Shown here piece by piece: positions 1-9,087 of a stretch of DNA of 45,893 nt (the first letter of the stretch is position 1; each line of letters starts with the position of its first letter). The notes beneath the pieces were generated by a model. The model did not search any database and had not been told where the DNA came from. It saw only the letters and a program-made list of their open reading frames with translations. The stretch covers positions 27,541 to 73,433 of the forward strand of contig NZ_JAMTDV010000115.1 in assembly GCF_023806565.1 (NCBI RefSeq), given 5' to 3'. The position numbers and the translations under genes were made by a program. This DNA comes from Accumulibacter sp. GTDB taxonomy: Bacteria > Pseudomonadota > Gammaproteobacteria > Burkholderiales > Rhodocyclaceae.

Positions 1-280
1 CGGCGTCCTCGGCGGCCTTGCGCTCGGCCTCACGGCGGGCGGCGTCCTCGGCGGCCTTGCGCTCGGCCTCACGGCGGGCGGCGTCCTCGGCGGCTCTGCG
101 TTCGGCCTCAGGGCGAACGGCATGCTCTGCCGCCTCGTTCTTCGCCTCGGTGACGAGTCGATCGCTTGCTTCGTGATCCACTCTCTTGTTGGCAGACGCG
201 TGAGCCTTGAAGAAGCGCAGCGCGACAACGGCTACCAGCGCACCTACTGCGATCAACAGCAATAATTCACTCACTGACAT
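1..280 (-). CDS. Membrane-anchored charged-repeat protein, partial
   Basis: Only the N-terminal part is in the window; the C-terminus lies beyond the left edge. Translation from the ATG at 280-278, with an AAGGA ribosome site just upstream, gives a hydrophobic segment at residues 5-22 (LLLLIAVGALVAVVALRF), then a polar stretch. From about residue 54 it has tandem copies of a 13-residue unit rich in Ala, Arg and Glu (AARREAERKAAED). Each unit matches a 39-bp DNA repeat. The pattern resembles the helical stalk of TolA-like or other membrane-tethered coiled-coil proteins, but no catalytic domain is visible, so the function is unknown. It reads away from the ribBA operon. Confidence 0.7.
   Translation of the reverse strand, partial: MSVSELLLLIAVGALVAVVALRFFKAHASANKRVDHEASDRLVTEAKNEAAEHAVRPEAERRAAEDAARREAERKAAEDAARREAERKAAEDA
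2..118. repeat. 39-bp tandem repeat, three copies
   Basis: Copies lie at 2-40, 41-79 and 80-118. The first two are identical over 39 bp and the third has several substitutions. They encode the 13-residue Ala/Arg/Glu unit of the partial minus-strand gene, and the array probably continues past the left edge. Near-identity at DNA level suggests recent expansion. Confidence 0.9.
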
Positions 281-649
281 GGAAAGTCCTTCGCGCTGAC
301 TGTCATCCAAACCACCTGAACTCGTCGGGAGACGCCACCATTGCGTCGCTTGGACGGTGTCGCAGGGATATCCGCATCATCATGATAAAACGAATGTCCG
401 AAGCTATGGGCGATCGCATTGCCGTGGCGAGGTGAGCGCATCGGTCACCGGGCTGACGCCGAGATACGGCGACGCATGGCGGTCAAACCCGTAAACTGAG
501 AGAATCCGGCTTTTGCAGAATGCGCGGTGATCTGCTTTCGTCCGATCGGCACGCCAATATTGCTGGACGTCGGCAGTTGCAAGCGATTCCCAAACGACAA
601 TCTGTCGGGCGCACCTGGCACGCGGGTGTACCGACGGGAGGAGAGATAA
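281..649. other. Intergenic region upstream of ribBA
   Basis: This gap separates the minus-strand repeat protein from ribBA and should hold promoters for both. I looked for the conserved blocks of an FMN riboswitch, common upstream of ribB in proteobacteria, and did not find them. Frames open here run into the antisense of ribBA and look like shadows. No tRNA or small RNA is recognisable. Confidence 0.5.
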
Positions 650-1777
650 ATGGCACCCACATCTGTCGATGTCTCGCCGATCGAGGAAATCATCGTCGAA
701 ATGCGCTCGGGGCGCATGGTTGTTCTGGTGGACGAAGAGGACCGCGAAAACGAGGGCGACCTGATTCTGGCTGCCGAGCACGTCACGCCCGAAGCGATCA
801 ACTTCATGGCGCGCTTCGGGCGGGGTCTGATCTGTCTGACGCTGACGGAGGTGCGCTGCCGGCAGTTGGGGCTCACGCAGATGGCGCGTGACAACAAGAG
901 CCCCTACAGCACGGCTTTCACGGTCTCGATCGAGGCTGCCGAAGGCGTGACCACCGGCATTTCGGCACACGACCGCGCCTTGACGATCCAGGCGGCGGTG
1001 GCCAGGAACGCTCGGCCGGATGACATCGTGCAGCCTGGACACGTATTCCCGATCATGGCGCGACCCGGCGGTGTCCTGGTTCGCGCCGGTCACACCGAGG
1101 CTGGCTGCGACCTGGCGCTCTTGGCAGGCCTCGAACCGGCGGCAGTGATCTGCGAAATCCTCCGGGAAGATGGCAGCATGGCGCGCCTCGGCGACCTGGT
1201 CGAGTTTGCTCGGGCGCACCAGCTCAAGATTGGCACCATCACCGATCTGATCCATTATCGCAGCCGGCACGAGACCTTGATCGAGCGTACGCTGTCGAAG
1301 ACGGTGCAGTCTCCGCATGGCGAATTGATGCTGCATGCCTATACCGACTGTACCTCGAACGAAGTGCATCTGGTGCTGACCAAGGGCGACATTCGCCCTG
1401 ATCGGGAGACGCTGGTACGTGTGCATGAGCCGCTCTCGGTAGTCGATTTCCTTGATCCGGGTGGTGGCAGGCATACCTTCCCGCTCAATGTTGCGCAGGC
1501 CGCTCTGGCAAGGGTGGAAGCCGGTGTCATCGTCCTCCTGCACCGTCCCGAAAGCGGTCAGGATCTGCTCGCGATACTGCGCGAACCGGTGGCCGCCAAG
1601 CGCCCGGCAACGCGCTGGGATCCCCGCACCTACGGCATCGGTGCCCAGATCCTGCGCGATCTCGGGGTCGGCAAGATGAGACTCCTCTCGAGTCCGCGGC
1701 GAATGCCGAGCGTGACGGGCTTTGATCTCGAGGTGACCGGCCACATCGCGACGCCGGCCGACCTGGAAAGACTGTAA
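650..1777 (+). CDS. ribBA: 3,4-dihydroxy-2-butanone-4-phosphate synthase with degenerate GTP cyclohydrolase II domain
   Basis: The N-terminal half (about residues 10-205) is a complete RibB domain that makes the four-carbon unit of riboflavin from ribulose 5-phosphate; the acidic block [12 protein letters not shown] and the GISAHDRA segment are clear. The C-terminal half (about 215-375) aligns with GTP cyclohydrolase II, ending in the typical [13 protein letters not shown] segment. It lacks the zinc-binding SECLTGD...RCDCG block, which is replaced by [15 protein letters not shown]. The GCHII activity is therefore probably lost, as described for RibBX-type proteins, and a separate ribA would be needed. 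An excellent GGGAGGAGAG ribosome site precedes the ATG. The stop overlaps the ribH start by one base (TAATG). Confidence 0.95.
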   Translation: MAPTSVDVSPIEEIIVEMRSGRMVVLVDEEDRENEGDLILAAEHVTPEAINFMARFGRGLICLTLTEVRCRQLGLTQMARDNKSPYSTAFTVSIEAAEGVTTGISAHDRALTIQAAVARNARPDDIVQPGHVFPIMARPGGVLVRAGHTEAGCDLALLAGLEPAAVICEILREDGSMARLGDLVEFARAHQLKIGTITDLIHYRSRHETLIERTLSKTVQSPHGELMLHAYTDCTSNEVHLVLTKGDIRPDRETLVRVHEPLSVVDFLDPGGGRHTFPLNVAQAALARVEAGVIVLLHRPESGQDLLAILREPVAAKRPATRWDPRTYGIGAQILRDLGVGKMRLLSSPRRMPSVTGFDLEVTGHIATPADLERL

Positions 1778-2292
1778 TGGGAAATCAGAAAAAATTGTCG
1801 GAGTCGCCTTCTCAGGCGCGCTACGCGAACATCCGCGAGTACGATATCGTGCTCAGCGGCGACGGCATGAAGATCGGAATCGTCATGAGCCGCTTCAATC
1901 AGGACATCGGCGAAGGCTTGCTCAGTGCCTGCACCGGCGAACTGAAACGCCTTGGCGTGGCCGAAGGCGACATCCGTATTGCAACCGTCCCGGGTGCTCT
2001 GGAGCTTCCCCTGGCGCTGCGGGCGATGGCGCGCAGTGCTCGCTTCGACGCGCTGATCGCGCTGGGTGCAGTGATCCGCGGTGAAACCTATCACTTCGAG
2101 ATCGTCGCCAATGACTCCTGTCGAGCCTTGATGGAAGTTCAACTGGAGAGCGGCATACCGATCGCCAACGGTGTTCTCACCTGTGAAGACGACGATCAGG
2201 CGCTCGCCCGCATGCAGCAGAAGGGGTCCGACTGTGCGCAGGCGGCCGTCGAGATCGCCAATCTCCTGCGTTCACTTGCGGAGATTACATGA
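1777..2292 (+). CDS. ribH: 6,7-dimethyl-8-ribityllumazine synthase
   Basis: Lumazine synthase joins the RibB product to 5-amino-6-ribitylaminouracil to make the riboflavin precursor. The 171-residue protein has the usual segments: [12 protein letters not shown] for substrate binding, [11 protein letters not shown], and [14 protein letters not shown] containing the expected catalytic His. About 15 extra residues precede the conserved core. It overlaps ribBA by one base at its start and nusB by four bases (ATGA) at its end, so the three genes are probably translated together. Confidence 0.96.
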   Translation: MGNQKKLSESPSQARYANIREYDIVLSGDGMKIGIVMSRFNQDIGEGLLSACTGELKRLGVAEGDIRIATVPGALELPLALRAMARSARFDALIALGAVIRGETYHFEIVANDSCRALMEVQLESGIPIANGVLTCEDDDQALARMQQKGSDCAQAAVEIANLLRSLAEIT

Positions 2293-2786
2293 CATCAGGG
2301 AAATCCACCTCGGCACCGGCACCCAGGCCAGGGGCACCGAGATCGCCCCGCCGACGAGCGCGCGAGTTCGTTCTGCAGGGGCTCTACCAGTGGCGGATGA
2401 GTGCCAATGACGAAGCTGCGATCGAAGCGCATCTGCGCGATATCGAGGGTTTCGACAAAGTCGACCGGGAATTCTTCACCGGCCTGCTGCGCGGTGTTCT
2501 CGCTCAGCAAGCGACGCTTGAAGGGCAACTCCAGTCCTGCCTCGATCGTCCCTTCGGGGAGTTGTCGCCGGTCGAAGCTTGCGTCTTGCTGGCCGGGGCT
2601 TTCGAACTGGGCAATCATCTCCATACTCCCTATCGGGTCATCATCAACGAATCGATCGAACTGACCAAGGGATATGGTGGCACCGACGGTCACAAGTACG
2701 TCAACGGTGTTCTTGACCGACTTGCCGCCAAACTGCGGCCGGCCGAGGTTGCGGCCCGGCATGCAGCGCGTGGCGGAAACCGTTGA
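2289..2786 (+). CDS. nusB: Transcription antitermination factor NusB
   Basis: NusB binds boxA RNA with NusE (S10) during rRNA antitermination. The 165-residue protein has an Arg-rich start followed by [15 protein letters not shown], the central [10 protein letters not shown] segment, and the C-terminal block [19 protein letters not shown] then [10 protein letters not shown] typical of the all-helical fold. The ATGA overlap with ribH couples their translation. The ribH-nusB pairing is common in proteobacteria. Confidence 0.96.
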   Translation: MTSGKSTSAPAPRPGAPRSPRRRAREFVLQGLYQWRMSANDEAAIEAHLRDIEGFDKVDREFFTGLLRGVLAQQATLEGQLQSCLDRPFGELSPVEACVLLAGAFELGNHLHTPYRVIINESIELTKGYGGTDGHKYVNGVLDRLAAKLRPAEVAARHAARGGNR

Positions 2787-2846
2787 GCAGCGGCGCCATG
2801 AATTTCCTGCCGGCGCTGGCTGGGCTGGTTCGCTAGGGAAGTGGCG

Positions 2847-3800
2847 ATGGCCAGCGAATTCGAGCTGATCAAACGTCATTTTTCGAGGCCGACGCCGCAG
2901 GCAGTCCTCGGCCCTGGGGACGATTGCGCCTTGCTTGTCCCATCGCCAGGAATGCAACTGGCAATCACTACCGACATGCTGGTTGCCGGTACGCATTTTC
3001 TGCCCGATACCGACCCCGGGCAGTTGGGCTGGAAAGCGCTGGCAGTCAATCTGTCGGACCTCGCCGCGATGGGAGCCCGGCCGCGCTGGGCCTTGCTCGC
3101 CGGCAGCCTGCCCGAGGCACGCGAATCCTGGATCGCTGCCTTTGCGGAAGGGCTTTTTGCCTGCGCCAGGCGCTACGACGTGGATCTGGTTGGCGGCGAT
3201 ACGACGCGTGGTTCATTCAATTTCTGTCTGACCGCGATCGGCGAGGTTCCCGCTGGCAAGGCACTGCGTCGCGACCGGGCTGTGCCTGGTGACGACCTCT
3301 GGGTGTCCGGCCAGCCGGGGCTCGCGGCACTGGCTCTGGCCCATCTGCAGGGCCGGACGCGGCTGCCCGGGCCGCTCGCCGAGCGCTTTCTGGCTGCGCT
3401 GCAGCAGCCGCAGGCACGCGTTGAACTCGGGCTGAGGCTGCGTGACCTCGCGCACGCAGCGATCGACGTATCGGACGGCCTGCTCGCCGATCTCGGTCAT
3501 ATTCTCGAGCGCTCCGCGTTGGGCGCCGAAATCTTCGTCGCCAAGCTGCCACCGTTGCCCGCGGCAGTGGACCCGGTGCTGGCTCGCCGGTGTCAGCTCG
3601 CCGGCGGGGACGACTACGAACTGGTCTTTTCCGCCCCCGCAAACCGGCGTGCCGAGCTCGCTGCGCTGGCAAGTGAGGTGGCGGTGCCACTCTGGCGTTT
3701 TGGTCACGTCGTCGGCGGCGCCCCGGGTTGCCTGCGCGTGTTGGACGAGATCGGGCGACCGCTGACCATCGACGAAAAGGGATTCGACCACTTTGGCTAA
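2847..3800 (+). CDS. thiL: Thiamine-monophosphate kinase
   Basis: ThiL phosphorylates thiamine monophosphate to the active cofactor thiamine diphosphate. The N-terminus has the GPGDDCALL metal- and ATP-binding segment, then TTDMLVAGTHF and WKALAVNLSDLAAMGA, and later AIDVSDGLLADLGHI and LAGGDDYELVF, the ordered motifs of the AIR-synthase fold. I chose the ATG at 2847 because an AGGGAA ribosome site sits about six bases upstream; a GTG six bases earlier would have no spacing to that site. About 317 residues. It overlaps the pgpA start by eight bases. Confidence 0.95.
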   Translation: MASEFELIKRHFSRPTPQAVLGPGDDCALLVPSPGMQLAITTDMLVAGTHFLPDTDPGQLGWKALAVNLSDLAAMGARPRWALLAGSLPEARESWIAAFAEGLFACARRYDVDLVGGDTTRGSFNFCLTAIGEVPAGKALRRDRAVPGDDLWVSGQPGLAALALAHLQGRTRLPGPLAERFLAALQQPQARVELGLRLRDLAHAAIDVSDGLLADLGHILERSALGAEIFVAKLPPLPAAVDPVLARRCQLAGGDDYELVFSAPANRRAELAALASEVAVPLWRFGHVVGGAPGCLRVLDEIGRPLTIDEKGFDHFG

Positions 3801-4278
3801 CCCTCCTTCGATCCGCTTCCTGCTGGCACATCCGGCACATCTGGTCGCCTGCGGTTTCGGCAGTGGCCTGTCACCCCTGGCGCCTGGAACCATGGGCACT
3901 CTTTTCGCGTGGGCTTCGTTTCCGCTGCTGCGTCTATGGTTGAGCGACTTCGAGATAATCGGTTTGCTGGTCGTCTGCTTCGTCGGCGGGGTTCTCGCGG
4001 TACACCGGACAGGATCCGATCTCGGAGTTGTCGACCACGGCAGCATTGTCTGGGACGAGATCGTTCCGTTCTGGCTGGTGCTCCTGCTTTGCCCGGGATC
4101 CTGGCCATGGCAGCTGGCGGCTTTCTGTCTATTCCGCATTCTTGACATCGTGAAGCCACAACCCGCGCGCTATTTTGACGAAATGCACAAGAATGGTGTT
4201 GGCGTGATGTGCGATGACCTGGTGGCGGCTGCATACACGCTGCTCATCCTGGCGATCGCGCGCTTTGCTCTGGCATGA
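3793..4278 (+). CDS. pgpA: Phosphatidylglycerophosphatase A
   Basis: PgpA removes the phosphate from phosphatidylglycerophosphate to make phosphatidylglycerol in the inner membrane. The protein (161 residues) has several hydrophobic segments, the N-terminal GFGSGLSPLAPGTMGT motif, WDEIVPFW, and the metal-binding region ILDIVKPQPARYFD with CDDLVAA near the end. The start is a TTG inside the end of thiL; no in-frame ATG or GTG keeps the conserved N-terminus. It overlaps the next gene by four bases. Confidence 0.94.
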   Translation: MANPPSIRFLLAHPAHLVACGFGSGLSPLAPGTMGTLFAWASFPLLRLWLSDFEIIGLLVVCFVGGVLAVHRTGSDLGVVDHGSIVWDEIVPFWLVLLLCPGSWPWQLAAFCLFRILDIVKPQPARYFDEMHKNGVGVMCDDLVAAAYTLLILAIARFALA

Positions 4279-4784
4279 ATCCTTACGAGCAACCGGCGCT
4301 CGAAAGCCTCGCCGCCGCCGTCGGCGAACTCCTGTCGGTGAATGACGAGCGTCTTGTCACCGCGGAATCCTGCACCGGAGGTTGGGTGGGGCAGTGTCTG
4401 ACGGCAGTCGCCGGTAGTTCGAACTGGTTTGAGTGCGGTTTCATCTGCTATTCGAACGAGGCGAAGATCGAACTCCTCGAAGTTTCTGCCGACACCCTGG
4501 CAATACACGGCGCGGTCAGTGAGGCGACTGCCGCGGCAATGGCGTCGGGCGCATTGCGTCACAGCCGTGCCGATTGGGCACTGGCGATTACCGGCGTGGC
4601 TGGGCCGGGAGGGGGATCTCCAGACAAGCCTGTCGGTACCGTCTGCTTCGCCTGGGCGGAGAAGGAAGGACGCATCGACACTGTCACTCGGCACTTTTGC
4701 GGTGATCGCCGGGCGATTCGCGCACAGGCGGTTGCGCATGCCCTGGGCGGGATGCTGGTGCGGGCAGGGCGGCGTCTGGCCTGA
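4275..4784 (+). CDS. pncC: Nicotinamide-nucleotide amidase (CinA C-terminal type)
   Basis: PncC converts nicotinamide mononucleotide to nicotinate mononucleotide and ammonia, recycling pyridine nucleotides. This is the stand-alone 169-residue CinA_C form without the N-terminal molybdopterin-like domain. Visible signatures are TAESCTGGWVG with the catalytic Ser, CGFICYSNEAK, GAVSEATAAAMA and the glycine-rich AITGVAGPGGGSPDKPVGTV. ATGA overlap with pgpA. It is the last gene of the ribBA operon and lies just upstream of recA, a common neighbour of cinA genes. Confidence 0.94.
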   Translation: MNPYEQPALESLAAAVGELLSVNDERLVTAESCTGGWVGQCLTAVAGSSNWFECGFICYSNEAKIELLEVSADTLAIHGAVSEATAAAMASGALRHSRADWALAITGVAGPGGGSPDKPVGTVCFAWAEKEGRIDTVTRHFCGDRRAIRAQAVAHALGGMLVRAGRRLA

Positions 4785-4839
4785 ACGTTGATGGGGGCGG
4801 AGTTCGGCGCTGTTGTCACGCTGCCCGGGGGCGTGCCAT

Positions 4840-4875
4840 TGTTCAGATACTGTATATAATTTCAGTATCTGAACA
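4840..4875. promoter_or_regulatory. LexA (SOS) box and recA promoter
   Basis: Two perfectly complementary 13-base arms (TGTTCAGATACTG at 4840-4852 and CAGTATCTGAACA at 4863-4875) flank a 10-base AT-rich spacer. The centre fits the LexA pattern CTG-N10-CAG (4850-4865). A TATAAT at 4855-4860 lies inside the spacer and could be the -10 element, so bound repressor would block it directly; no good -35 is visible. The recA ATG is 70 bases downstream. Confidence 0.88.
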
Positions 4876-4944
4876 GGTGCCGATGCGGGCATCTTGAGTA
4901 TGGTCGAACGTGGGATAATTCCTCTAAATCAAGGAAAGGCAAGG

Positions 4945-5961
4945 ATGGACGATAACAAGTCGAAGGCGCTGGCTGCCGCGTTGGCCCAGATCGAGAAGCA
5001 GTTCGGCAAGGGCGCGATCATGAGGATGGGCGAAGGCAGCGTGGTGAGCGACGTTCCGGTGGTTTCCACCGGTTCGCTCGGGCTAGACATTGCTCTTGGC
5101 ATTGGGGGTCTGCCACGCGGCCGAGTGGTCGAGATTTATGGTCCGGAATCCTCTGGCAAGACGACACTGACCCTGCAGGTGATTGCCGAAATGCAGAAAC
5201 TCGGTGGCACGGCCGCCTTCGTTGATGCCGAGCATGCGCTCGATCCTGCCTATGCCCAAAAGCTCGGCGTCAACCTTGATGATCTGCTGATCTCCCAGCC
5301 GGACACCGGCGAACAGGCTCTCGAGATCGCCGACATGCTGGTGCGCTCGGCCAGCGTCGACGTGGTGGTGATCGATTCGGTGGCGGCACTCGTTCCCAAG
5401 GCGGAAATCGAGGGCGAAATGGGCGATTCGCTGCCCGGCCTGCAGGCTCGTCTGATGAGCCAGGCACTGCGCAAGTTGACGGCGAATATCAACCGCACCA
5501 ATACGCTGGTGATTTTCATCAACCAGATTCGCATGAAGATCGGCGTCATGTTCGGCAACCCGGAAACCACCACCGGTGGCAACGCCCTGAAGTTCTACGC
5601 TTCGGTGCGCCTGGACATTCGTCGCATCGGCAGCATCAAGAAAGGCGACGAAGTGATCGGCAACGAAACACGGGTAAAGGTGGTCAAGAACAAGGTTGCT
5701 CCGCCCTTCCGTGAAGCCATCTTCGACATCCTTTATGGCGAAGGCACTTCCCGCGAAGGGGAGATCATCGAACTCGGGGTGCTGCACAAACTGGTCGACA
5801 AGTCCGGATCCTGGTACGCCTACAACGGTGAGAAGATAGGTCAAGGCAAGGATAATGCCCGCGAGTATCTCCGGAGCAAGCCGCACATTGCGCAGGAGAT
5901 CGAGGCGAGGATCCGGGCAGCGGTGAAGGTCCCGTTGCCGGCGGCAATTGCCCCCTCGTAA
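4945..5961 (+). CDS. recA: Recombinase RecA
   Basis: RecA forms the filament that pairs homologous DNA and triggers LexA self-cleavage. The Walker A motif GPESSGKT is at residues 66-73, followed by the Walker B region [12 protein letters not shown] and the DNA-binding loop segment [17 protein letters not shown] place the start at the ATG at 4945, behind AAGGAAAGG, giving 338 residues that begin [13 protein letters not shown]. The reading frame is open further up but that part is not conserved RecA. A LexA-type palindrome lies just upstream, and recX follows after 11 bases. Confidence 0.97.
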   Translation: MDDNKSKALAAALAQIEKQFGKGAIMRMGEGSVVSDVPVVSTGSLGLDIALGIGGLPRGRVVEIYGPESSGKTTLTLQVIAEMQKLGGTAAFVDAEHALDPAYAQKLGVNLDDLLISQPDTGEQALEIADMLVRSASVDVVVIDSVAALVPKAEIEGEMGDSLPGLQARLMSQALRKLTANINRTNTLVIFINQIRMKIGVMFGNPETTTGGNALKFYASVRLDIRRIGSIKKGDEVIGNETRVKVVKNKVAPPFREAIFDILYGEGTSREGEIIELGVLHKLVDKSGSWYAYNGEKIGQGKDNAREYLRSKPHIAQEIEARIRAAVKVPLPAAIAPS

Positions 5962-5972
5962 AGTGCGGGGCG

Positions 5973-6422
5973 GTGGGCGACGTCTTGCGCGATAGGGCCC
6001 TGCGCCTCCTCGCCGGCCGCGAGCACACGCGCCAGGAGATATCGCGCAAACTCGCTCCCCTCGCCGAATCGGCGGAGCAGTTGCAAGGTCTGCTCGACGA
6101 ACTCACCGACAGGGGCTGGCTAGCGGACGAGCGTTACGTGGCGGCCCGATACGCCTCGCGCGCTGCGCGCTATGGTGACGCGCGCGTTGCTTACGAGCTG
6201 CGTGCCCGGGGCGTTTCGGATGAACTGGTTGGCGACGCTCTGGCTGCCGGCGAAAGCGAAATGACGCGCGCGCGCCGAATCTGGCAGAGGCGTTTCGGCA
6301 GTCAGGCTGCCGCTCCCGGTGACGCTGCCGAACTTTCCCGGCAGATACGCTTCCTGGCCGCCCGCGGCTTTTCTGCTGATACCATCCGGCGCTTGCTGCG
6401 CACCCCTATTGAAGACGAGTAA
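5973..6422 (+). CDS. recX: Regulatory protein RecX
   Basis: RecX is a small helical protein that limits RecA filament extension. The 149-residue product has the repeated three-helix pattern: [18 protein letters not shown] near the start, then [18 protein letters not shown], and [18 protein letters not shown] near the end. The start is taken as the GTG at 5973, 11 bases after recA, so both are probably expressed from the same LexA-controlled transcript. The ribosome site is poor, which would fit low expression relative to recA. Confidence 0.92.
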   Translation: MGDVLRDRALRLLAGREHTRQEISRKLAPLAESAEQLQGLLDELTDRGWLADERYVAARYASRAARYGDARVAYELRARGVSDELVGDALAAGESEMTRARRIWQRRFGSQAAAPGDAAELSRQIRFLAARGFSADTIRRLLRTPIEDE

Positions 6423-6426
6423 GCCG

Positions 6427-7161
6427 ATGTCCGAGACGCTGAGCACACTGTCAACCCGCCATCTCTACAAGCGCTACAAGTCCCGCACCGTGGTACATGA
6501 CGTTTCCTTCGAAGTGGTCAGCGGCGAGGTGGTCGGTTTGCTCGGCCCAAACGGAGCCGGCAAGACCACCTGCTTTTACATGGTGGTCGGCTTGGTCGGG
6601 TGCGATGGTGGTGACGTGCATCTCGACGGTGTGCAACTTACGCACCTGCCGATCCACAAACGTGCCCGGCTGGGAGTGTCGTACTTGCCCCAGGAAGCAT
6701 CCGTTTTTCGCAAGCTGACGGTCAGTGAGAACATTCGCGCAGTGCTCGAACTGCAACCATTGTCGGCGGACGAAATCGACGGTCGAACCGAAGACCTGCT
6801 GGCCGAACTCCACATCAGTCATCTTCGTGCCAGCCCGGCGACTTCGCTATCCGGCGGCGAGCGGCGTCGTGTTGAAATTGCGCGCGCTCTCGCCAGTGGA
6901 CCTCGTTTCATTCTGCTCGACGAGCCTTTCGCCGGGGTGGACCCGATTGCCGTGCTCGACATCCAGAAGATCATCCGCTTCCTCAAAGAGCGCGGAATCG
7001 GCGTCCTGATCACCGACCACAACGTCCGTGAAACGCTGGGTATCTGCGACCACGCCTACATCATCAATGAGGGCAAGGTGCTTGCGGCTGGCCGGCCGGA
7101 GGAAATCATTTATAATGAAAATGTGCGAAAGGTCTATTTGGGCGAGAATTTCCGCCTCTGA
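6427..7161 (+). CDS. lptB: LPS export ABC transporter ATP-binding protein LptB
   Basis: LptB is the cytoplasmic ATPase that powers extraction of lipopolysaccharide from the inner membrane with LptF/LptG. At 244 residues it has Walker A GPNGAGKT (40-47), the Q-loop LPQEASVF, the ABC signature [15 protein letters not shown] (from 141) and Walker B with [14 protein letters not shown] chose the ATG at 6427, four bases after recX. The usual upstream neighbours lptC and lptA are not here. rpoN follows, the usual arrangement. Confidence 0.95.
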   Translation: MSETLSTLSTRHLYKRYKSRTVVHDVSFEVVSGEVVGLLGPNGAGKTTCFYMVVGLVGCDGGDVHLDGVQLTHLPIHKRARLGVSYLPQEASVFRKLTVSENIRAVLELQPLSADEIDGRTEDLLAELHISHLRASPATSLSGGERRRVEIARALASGPRFILLDEPFAGVDPIAVLDIQKIIRFLKERGIGVLITDHNVRETLGICDHAYIINEGKVLAAGRPEEIIYNENVRKVYLGENFRL

Positions 7162-7242
7162 ACCTGCCGGCCCTTCCGTCATAATTCGAGAACCATACGG
7201 GCAGTTTCCCATGTCAATGCGGCAGCTTACCCGGTTCCGTAG

Positions 7243-8661
7243 ATGAAACCATCCCTCCAGCTCAGGCTCTCGCAGCACCTTGCGCTGACTCCGCAATTGC
7301 AGCAATCGATTCGATTGCTGCAACTGTCGACAATTGAACTCGAGCACGAGCTGGAGAGGTATCTGCTGGAAAACCCGTTGCTCGAAAGGGAAGAGGAATA
7401 CCCTTTTCCCACGACGATGCGCACTGATGGTGAACAGGAAGTCGTTACGGAGGCGAGTGTTGGCGAAACACCCGGAGAGCGCACCGCGTCCGACGAAGAA
7501 AGCTGGCTGCAGGACCAGCCGGTAGCCAATGGCTCGTCCGGGTCGTTCGACGACGACGAGGAAAGCGACTATCAGGATGTTCAGGCGGCGACCGTCTCGC
7601 TCCGCGAACACTTGCTGTGGCAGATCGGATTGATGACCCTGTCCGAGCGGGACCGCGTGCTGGTGCGATGTCTGATCGAGGCACTAGACGACGACGGCTA
7701 TCTGACGCAGTCGCTCGATGAGCTCGCCGAGGTGATGCCCGGGGAACTGGACATCGTACCCGAGGAACTGCAGATCGCACTCAAACACTTGCAGCATCTC
7801 GATCCGACCGGAGTCGGTGCACGTACTGCCCAGGAGTGTCTACTGCTGCAATTGGAGGTATTGCCTGCCGGGCAAGCCAACGCTCTTGCGCGCGAGATCG
7901 TCGGTAACCACCTGGAACTCCTGGCCAGCCACGATTTCCCCAAACTCAGGAAGCTCACGGGCTGCGATGAGACCGCTTTGCGCGCCGCGCACGTCCTGAT
8001 CTGCAGCCTGAATCCGCGACCAGGCGCCACGTACGCGCCATCGGACACACGCTATATCACCCCTGACGTTCTCGTAAGGAAGACGCGAGGCCAGTGGTCG
8101 GTAAGTGTCAATTCCGACGCGTTGCCGCGCTTGCGCATCAACAGCCTGTATGCGCAGATCCTGTCCAGACAACGCGGTTCGGGTCTGGCCGGCCAGCTTC
8201 AGGAAGCACGTTGGCTGATCAGAAACGTGCAACAGCGGTTTGACACGATCCTGCGGGTGGCGCAGGCTATCGTGGAACGGCAGCGCCAGTTCCTGGACCA
8301 CGGTGAAGTCGCCATGCGGCCGCTGATCCTGCGCGAAATCGCCGAGGCACTGGGACTGCACGAATCGACCATTTCGCGTGTCACCACTCAGAAATACATG
8401 GCGACGCCACGCGGGATCTTTGAATTGAAGTATTTCTTTGGCAGCCATGTTGGCACGGAAGCTGGTGGGGCATGTTCCGCAACCGCCATACGCGCGCTGA
8501 TCAAGCAGATGATCAGTGCAGAAGAGCCGACGAAGCCTCTCTCGGATAGCCAGATATCCGAGGTCCTTGGCCAGCAGGGCATTGTCGTTGCACGGCGAAC
8601 AATTGCAAAATACCGTGAAGCGCTCAATATCCCGCCGGTCAATTTACGCAAGTCCATTTAA
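7243..8661 (+). CDS. rpoN: RNA polymerase sigma-54 factor
   Basis: Sigma-54 directs RNA polymerase to -24/-12 promoters that need an enhancer-binding activator. The 472-residue protein has the Gln/Leu-rich region I ([20 protein letters not shown]), an acidic region II around residues 60-120, the core-binding domain, a helix-turn-helix around [17 protein letters not shown], and the RpoN box ARRTIAKYR at 450-458. A matching promoter is present in this window before glnK. It lies 81 bases after lptB. Confidence 0.97.
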   Translation: MKPSLQLRLSQHLALTPQLQQSIRLLQLSTIELEHELERYLLENPLLEREEEYPFPTTMRTDGEQEVVTEASVGETPGERTASDEESWLQDQPVANGSSGSFDDDEESDYQDVQAATVSLREHLLWQIGLMTLSERDRVLVRCLIEALDDDGYLTQSLDELAEVMPGELDIVPEELQIALKHLQHLDPTGVGARTAQECLLLQLEVLPAGQANALAREIVGNHLELLASHDFPKLRKLTGCDETALRAAHVLICSLNPRPGATYAPSDTRYITPDVLVRKTRGQWSVSVNSDALPRLRINSLYAQILSRQRGSGLAGQLQEARWLIRNVQQRFDTILRVAQAIVERQRQFLDHGEVAMRPLILREIAEALGLHESTISRVTTQKYMATPRGIFELKYFFGSHVGTEAGGACSATAIRALIKQMISAEEPTKPLSDSQISEVLGQQGIVVARRTIAKYREALNIPPVNLRKSI

Positions 8662-8675
8662 TAAGGAGCCACATC

Positions 8676-9002
8676 ATGAACCTGCAAGTCAGTGGACACC
8701 ATCTCGAGATCACGCCGGCACTCCGCGATTACGTGACCGGCAAGCTCGAGCGGATCACCCGTCATTTCGACAATGTGATTGACGTGAGTGTGATTCTGTC
8801 GGTGGACAAGCTGAACCAGAAGGCTGAAGTGACCGTTCATCTCGCTGGCAAGGATGTTTACGTGGAATCGGTCGACGAGGACCTTTACGCGGCGGTCGAT
8901 GGTCTGGTAGACAAGCTCGAGCGGCAGGTCCAGAAATACAAGCAGAAGCTGCAGGATCATCATCGCGGAAACAAGATCACCGATCACATCGTTGCCGAGT
9001 GA
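8676..9002 (+). CDS. hpf: Ribosome hibernation-promoting factor, short form
   Basis: HPF/YhbH binds the 30S decoding site of idle ribosomes. The 108-residue protein is the short form: one beta-alpha-beta domain starting [20 protein letters not shown], with a basic C-terminal tail but no long-HPF dimerisation domain. AAGGAG precedes the ATG and it follows rpoN by 14 bases, the normal order in proteobacteria. Confidence 0.95.
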   Translation: MNLQVSGHHLEITPALRDYVTGKLERITRHFDNVIDVSVILSVDKLNQKAEVTVHLAGKDVYVESVDEDLYAAVDGLVDKLERQVQKYKQKLQDHHRGNKITDHIVAE

Positions 9003-9011
9003 CAGCGGCCC

Positions 9012-9050
9012 GCGCACGTGCCGCGTGGCGCGTCGGCCGTGCGCTTTCTT
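9012..9050 (+). terminator. Possible terminator or attenuator between hpf and ptsN
   Basis: GCGCACG (9012-9018) pairs with CGTGCGC (9038-9044), followed directly by TTTCTT. The 19-base interior is GC-rich and can fold further. It lies in the 85-base gap between hpf and ptsN and could reduce read-through into ptsN-hprK. Confidence 0.4.
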
Positions 9051-9087
9051 GTATTGATCCACGTCCGCCTTTTCGGATTCTCGTCGC

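Noticed and set aside
281-649. FMN riboswitch before ribBA
   Set aside because: None of the conserved blocks of the FMN element could be found on the plus strand.
4894-4944. Upstream TTG start extending RecA by 17 residues
   Set aside because: The extension is not RecA-like, and a strong ribosome site precedes the ATG at 4945.
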